A DNA stretch of 64,000 nt from Chitinophagaceae bacterium (GTDB lineage: Bacteria; Bacteroidota; Bacteroidia; Chitinophagales; Chitinophagaceae). Every line of letters starts with the position of its first letter. Position 1 is the first letter of the stretch. The position numbers and the translations under genes were made by a program. Below, in pieces: positions 60,650 to 64,000 of the stretch. The stretch lies in the NCBI GenBank assembly GCA_016787085.1, contig JAEUVJ010000013.1, positions 1 through 64,000 on the forward strand, given 5' to 3'. A model generated the notes under the pieces. The model made no database searches, was not told where the DNA came from, and saw nothing but the letters and a program-made list of their open reading frames with translations.

Positions 60650-63523
60650 TTAGAACATCGGCATCCTGTCCCGGTTATCCCTCCGCTGGCTGGTATTGGG
60701 CGTTCCAAAGTTTTTCAGGCTATAGGAAAAGGTGAGCATGAAATACTGCTGCAGCACCCGGCTTTGAGAATCCACTATGGTGGTTTCTGTCACCGATCTC
60801 ACAATACTCTGGTTCTGCTTCAGCAGGTCAAACACGGACAACTTCAGCTCTGCCTGTTTTTTCTTCAGGAATTTTTTACCTACCCCGGCATTCCACAGCC
60901 AGAAACTCTGGTTGAACCCATCGCTCATACCGGTATATGACTGGTTACTGATGTCATTCTGCAGGAACCATCCGTTCTTTGATAATATATTAAACTGAAT
61001 ACCGGCTGCCTGGTTAATGTATTTGGTAACCTCACTGCCCTCGATCGAACTTTTCGCTGTATTAAAGTTGGCATTATAAGAAAGGTTAAAATCAACATAC
61101 TCGCTGATATTACTGGCGATCACGATACCGGTATTGTACGTATAATTATCCGTCATGCTGGTGACATAGTTCAGCAATGCCGGCAGCTTCGAATAAGAAA
61201 ACCCGGTGCTCAGGTTAAGATTCGATTTGATGAATTTAACAGGCTGACTGAAAGTGAGAAAGGAACGAAAGCTTTTATACCCGTCCATGTTCACCGGTTT
61301 GGTCAGTTGCGAGCCTTTGTTCAGAACGATACCCTGCTGGATCACCGAATCGGCCGTGGCAATATAGGTAGCACTGGAAATATAATTCTGTTGTGCATTC
61401 AAAAAGACATTGGCAAACAGGCTTTGCCCTTTTTGTGTATTAGTAAAAGTATAGCGGGCAGAAAAGAAGTGGTTGTAAGACTGTTTCAGGCCTGGATTAC
61501 CCATGCTCAAACGTAAAAGGTTACTGTTATTGACTACATCCTGCAATTGTGTAACGCTGGGAAAATTGGTGCTGGCCCTATAGAATATCCTGAAACTGCT
61601 GCGGGGCGAAACTTTACGGCTCCATTGCAAATTAGGCAGCAGGTTGGTGAATGACTGGTCAACGGTGGAAATAGTAGGATAGATCCTGTCGCTTTCCAAT
61701 GTGGAATGCTGGAGGCTGACCCCCATAGAAAATTGATTATCCCGGCTTACTCCAAGACGGTATGTGATACCCCCGTTATGCGTAGTTGTGGTGTTCTCAA
61801 ACTTATTGGACAATGTGGGAAGAAATTCAGAGTATTTCTCGCCGGCAGCATCATATTCAAATGTTTGCTGGTCGGCTTCATTCTTCGAATAGGATGGCTG
61901 ATAGCTGATCTGCAATTGCCCTTTTTGCCCTATCGGCTCGGTATAGGATATATTACCTGATAAAGTGTACCCATTGGTCGGGTTATCTACATACTGATCC
62001 TGGGTAGAATCAACCGGTAGGCCGCTTTTGAATGTCCGGCTGTTGGAGAAAACAAAGGATTCCCCGTTATTCTTATTCAATGCCTGGCTGAAACCGACAG
62101 AAAAGGTTCTCCTACGGTTATTTTTAAAAGAGTGACGATAAAGTATATTGTTTCTAAGATTATATCCCTTACGTGTTACATCCGTAGTGCTTACCTGTGT
62201 ATTGACCGTATCAATACCATCCAGGGTGTTCAGGAATGATTGAGAGAAGGTCTCATTATTCTGAAAATTGAGACTTGGGGAAACAATGATAGAATTGAAA
62301 GAATCTATCTTGTACTCCAGGCGCATATTGATACGATGGTTATAGTTCTTGCTTTTGGAAAGACTGCCATCGGTGGCCACCCGGCTGGTCCCGATCGTTT
62401 GTGTGGTGGAAGAATTATCGTTTACATTATTACTGTTGTTGAAAAAATAACTACCCTGTACATCTACCTGTTTTCCCCATTTATCAGAGAAGTTAATACC
62501 TATAGCATTCGTGGTGCTGATGCCGCTTTGCTGGCCTACAGTAAAACTTTCACCACCGCCAAAACCACCGAATCCGCCGCCGCCACCCCCACGGCCACCA
62601 CCGCCACGATTGCCGCCACCGCCAAAGTTACCGCCGCCCCGATTGCTACCGCTGCTGGTAACACCTAACAGATCCTGTGAGGCAAAATTCTGCTGATTGA
62701 TATTATTGAAATTGCCAACCAGCGATATCCTCCTGTCGCCTTTAAAAAAGCTGACGTTACCGCCGCCGGCATATCTTTCATTCGTTCCTGCTCCGGCATA
62801 TACGCGGCCGAACTGGCCATTCTTGATACCTGACTTGGTTACGATATTGATCGCTTTTTGTGAATTGCCGTCATCAAACCCGGTGAATTGCGCCTGGTCG
62901 CTTAACCTGTCAAACACCTGTATCTTATCTACTATATCTGAAGGGAGATTACGCAAGGCTGCTGTAGCATCATCACCAAAAAAGTCCCGGCCGTCAATCG
63001 TTATTTTTCTTACCTGTTCCCCCTGAGCCGTCACTGTTCCATCTTTTTCTACTGTAATACCCGGCATCTTTTTGATCAGGTCTTCAGTGGTAGCATCAGG
63101 ATTTACTTTGTACTGGCTGGCATTGAACTGTGTCGTGTCTCCTTTCTGCTGTGTTGGTGGTGTTTTGGAAACTACGGTCACCCCGCTCATTTCTTTGGTT
63201 GTTTTAGGAACCAGGACAGTGCCCAGATCCGCTGATGGAAGAGAATCTGTCAGCGTCAGTATCTGCCGGTAGTTCTCGTATCCTATAAAGCTTACCCTCA
63301 TGGCAAAAGAACCCCTGGTCACATTATCAAACTGGAACTGTCCTTGACTGTCTGCTACCGTATTGTAAATAATGGTTGAGTCTTTTACCCCTTTTAGCTG
63401 AAGGGTTGCTCCCGCCAGCGGTTTATTATCAACAAGATCTGCCAGTTTTCCTTTAACTGTTTGAGCATTAGTGATAATGGCCGTACTTACGGTAAACAAA
63501 AACAACAGCGGGAGATACTTCAT
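60650..63523 (-). CDS. Carboxypeptidase-regulatory/plug/outer-membrane beta-barrel protein with glycine-rich insert
   Basis: 957 residues. Signal peptide (1-20), a carboxypeptidase-regulatory-like beta-sandwich (about 22-105), a plug domain (about 130-235: VRKITIDGRDFFGDDATAALRNLPSDIVDKIQVFDR) and a large barrel ending NFGTPNTSQRRDNRDRMPMF. A glycine-rich run (292-326) sits between plug and barrel, rich in GGG and few R/F. This resembles the Bacteroidota outer-membrane protein family related to TonB receptors; no TonB box or SusD partner is seen, so substrate uptake is uncertain. Confidence 0.85.
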   Translation of the reverse strand: MKYLPLLFLFTVSTAIITNAQTVKGKLADLVDNKPLAGATLQLKGVKDSTIIYNTVADSQGQFQFDNVTRGSFAMRVSFIGYENYRQILTLTDSLPSADLGTVLVPKTTKEMSGVTVVSKTPPTQQKGDTTQFNASQYKVNPDATTEDLIKKMPGITVEKDGTVTAQGEQVRKITIDGRDFFGDDATAALRNLPSDIVDKIQVFDRLSDQAQFTGFDDGNSQKAINIVTKSGIKNGQFGRVYAGAGTNERYAGGGNVSFFKGDRRISLVGNFNNINQQNFASQDLLGVTSSGSNRGGGNFGGGGNRGGGGRGGGGGGFGGFGGGESFTVGQQSGISTTNAIGINFSDKWGKQVDVQGSYFFNNSNNVNDNSSTTQTIGTSRVATDGSLSKSKNYNHRINMRLEYKIDSFNSIIVSPSLNFQNNETFSQSFLNTLDGIDTVNTQVSTTDVTRKGYNLRNNILYRHSFKNNRRRTFSVGFSQALNKNNGESFVFSNSRTFKSGLPVDSTQDQYVDNPTNGYTLSGNISYTEPIGQKGQLQISYQPSYSKNEADQQTFEYDAAGEKYSEFLPTLSNKFENTTTTHNGGITYRLGVSRDNQFSMGVSLQHSTLESDRIYPTISTVDQSFTNLLPNLQWSRKVSPRSSFRIFYRASTNFPSVTQLQDVVNNSNLLRLSMGNPGLKQSYNHFFSARYTFTNTQKGQSLFANVFLNAQQNYISSATYIATADSVIQQGIVLNKGSQLTKPVNMDGYKSFRSFLTFSQPVKFIKSNLNLSTGFSYSKLPALLNYVTSMTDNYTYNTGIVIASNISEYVDFNLSYNANFNTAKSSIEGSEVTKYINQAAGIQFNILSKNGWFLQNDISNQSYTGMSDGFNQSFWLWNAGVGKKFLKKKQAELKLSVFDLLKQNQSIVRSVTETTIVDSQSRVLQQYFMLTFSYSLKNFGTPNTSQRRDNRDRMPMF

Positions 63524-63707
63524 AGAAAAATATTACGCCTATAAGACGCCTAAAGCAGGGACAACCTTCGGAGTATAAAAAGCGGCATGGCTTTGTCCGG
63601 TTGGAATCATTGCAGATAGTCCTGGTACCTTACAAAAGTTTTAATAATCAACGATCTCCATTTCCCCGAACTCAAGTATCTTGCATCCCCTAACATTCAA
63701 AATTTAT

Positions 63708-64000
63708 ATGGAGTACAGTAAACTTGTAGCCGTGACCGGTCTTCCCGGTTTGTATGAACTGATCAACAGCAAGAATGACGGCGCTATTGTCCGCTCATTG
63801 GAAGATAACAGTACCAAATTCGCATCTTCCCGTATTCATAATTTCTCTCACCTGGAGAGTATCGAAGTATATACCACCGGGGACAATGTTAACCTCGTGG
63901 AAATATTTTATGGCATGGATAAAGCCGGCGGATCTTTGCCGGATACCAAAGACAACGCAGCGGTAAAGAAGTATTTTGAGAAGGCTTATTCCGACCTGGA
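63708..64000 (+). CDS. DUF5606 family protein (partial, 3' end outside window)
   Basis: 97 codons visible from ATG 63708, open to the window edge. Begins MEYSKLVAVTGLPGLYELIN, then NDGAIVRSLEDNSTKF and IHNFSHLESIEVYTTGDNVNLVEIFYGMD, matching DUF5606, a conserved cytoplasmic Bacteroidota family of unknown function. A TATCTTGC element lies 21-28 nt upstream. The 183-bp gap before it carries no other gene. Confidence 0.8.
   Translation, partial: MEYSKLVAVTGLPGLYELINSKNDGAIVRSLEDNSTKFASSRIHNFSHLESIEVYTTGDNVNLVEIFYGMDKAGGSLPDTKDNAAVKKYFEKAYSDL

Noticed and set aside
62511..62696. Proline-rich reading frame opposite the outer-membrane protein gene
   Set aside because: It is the antisense shadow of the glycine-coding repeat, with no start context or other support.
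60650..63523. SusC-type nutrient receptor
   Set aside because: No SusD partner gene, no TonB box seen and a different overall length; only the broader carboxypeptidase-regulatory/plug/barrel family is supported.
1..64000. tRNA, rRNA, CRISPR arrays, insertion sequences or prophage genes
   Set aside because: No transposase, integrase, regularly spaced repeat or RNA-gene signature was recognised by reading the sequence and the encoded proteins; a covariance search could still find small RNAs.

Overview
The window looks like a chromosomal segment of a Bacteroidota bacterium, most likely Chitinophagaceae. This rests on the family content: Rho with a long charged insert, PpiC/SurA-like foldases, DUF5606, DUF2911, a bacterial GH3 protein, a LytS/LytTR pair, and a carboxypeptidase-regulatory/plug/barrel outer-membrane protein. 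It also rests on the repeated TAnnTTTG promoter element just upstream of start codons. No rRNA, tRNA, CRISPR array, transposase or prophage gene was seen. Most genes are ordinary core or household genes.

Layout. 0-4.2 kb: secreted TlpA-like thioredoxin, a double-parvulin foldase and an AT-rich secreted orphan. 4.2-11.9 kb: metF facing lptB, whose product has an unusual C-terminal membrane extension, then a HAD phosphatase, adenosine deaminase, DUF2490, GH3 and fabG. 12.0-16.0 kb (minus): AlkA-like glycosylase, enoyl-CoA hydratase, a GxxExxY gene boxed by a perfect 15-bp inverted repeat, and paaZ of phenylacetate degradation. 16.0-23.4 kb: small secreted proteins, adk, exported msrB, an aminotransferase, a tiny 44-residue lipoprotein, a GT28-like glycosyltransferase, an EamA transporter and a SixA-like phosphatase.

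23.4-35.5 kb is the main functional block. A ten-gene minus-strand array encodes, in transcription order, the carboxyltransferase, an OadG-like soluble subunit, the biotin carrier, TerC, the Na+-pump beta subunit, a 46-residue OadG-like membrane subunit, methylmalonyl-CoA epimerase, a CoA-transferase and both mutase subunits. The mutase GTPase meaB diverges from it. Together these can interconvert succinate, succinyl-CoA, methylmalonyl-CoA and propionyl-CoA, with decarboxylation coupled to Na+ export. No biotin carboxylase is present, which favours decarboxylase over carboxylase.

35.5-47.4 kb: purF-like gene, a secreted low-complexity protein, rho, an XRE regulator near a 12-bp palindrome, uvrB, a single-membrane-segment small protein, polA and a DUF1579 lipoprotein. 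47.5-56.7 kb: a long minus-strand run of small secreted or cytoplasmic proteins (PD40, DUF4287/DUF5655, AraC, DinB, SRPBCC, TfoX, VOC, rhodanese, DUF2911, SnoaL-like, DUF1579-like, DUF1761), several with overlapping start and stop codons. 56.7-64 kb: a LytS/LytTR two-component pair; convergent to it, an ECF sigma factor with a one-span putative anti-sigma protein and two Spy-like periplasmic proteins; a large outer-membrane barrel protein; and the first part of a DUF5606 gene cut by the window edge.

The observations most worth following are the inverted-repeat-bounded GxxExxY unit, the split OadG function with an easily missed 46-codon gene, TerC embedded in the Na+ decarboxylase operon, the LptB fusion, and promoters so close to start codons that near-leaderless transcripts are predicted.
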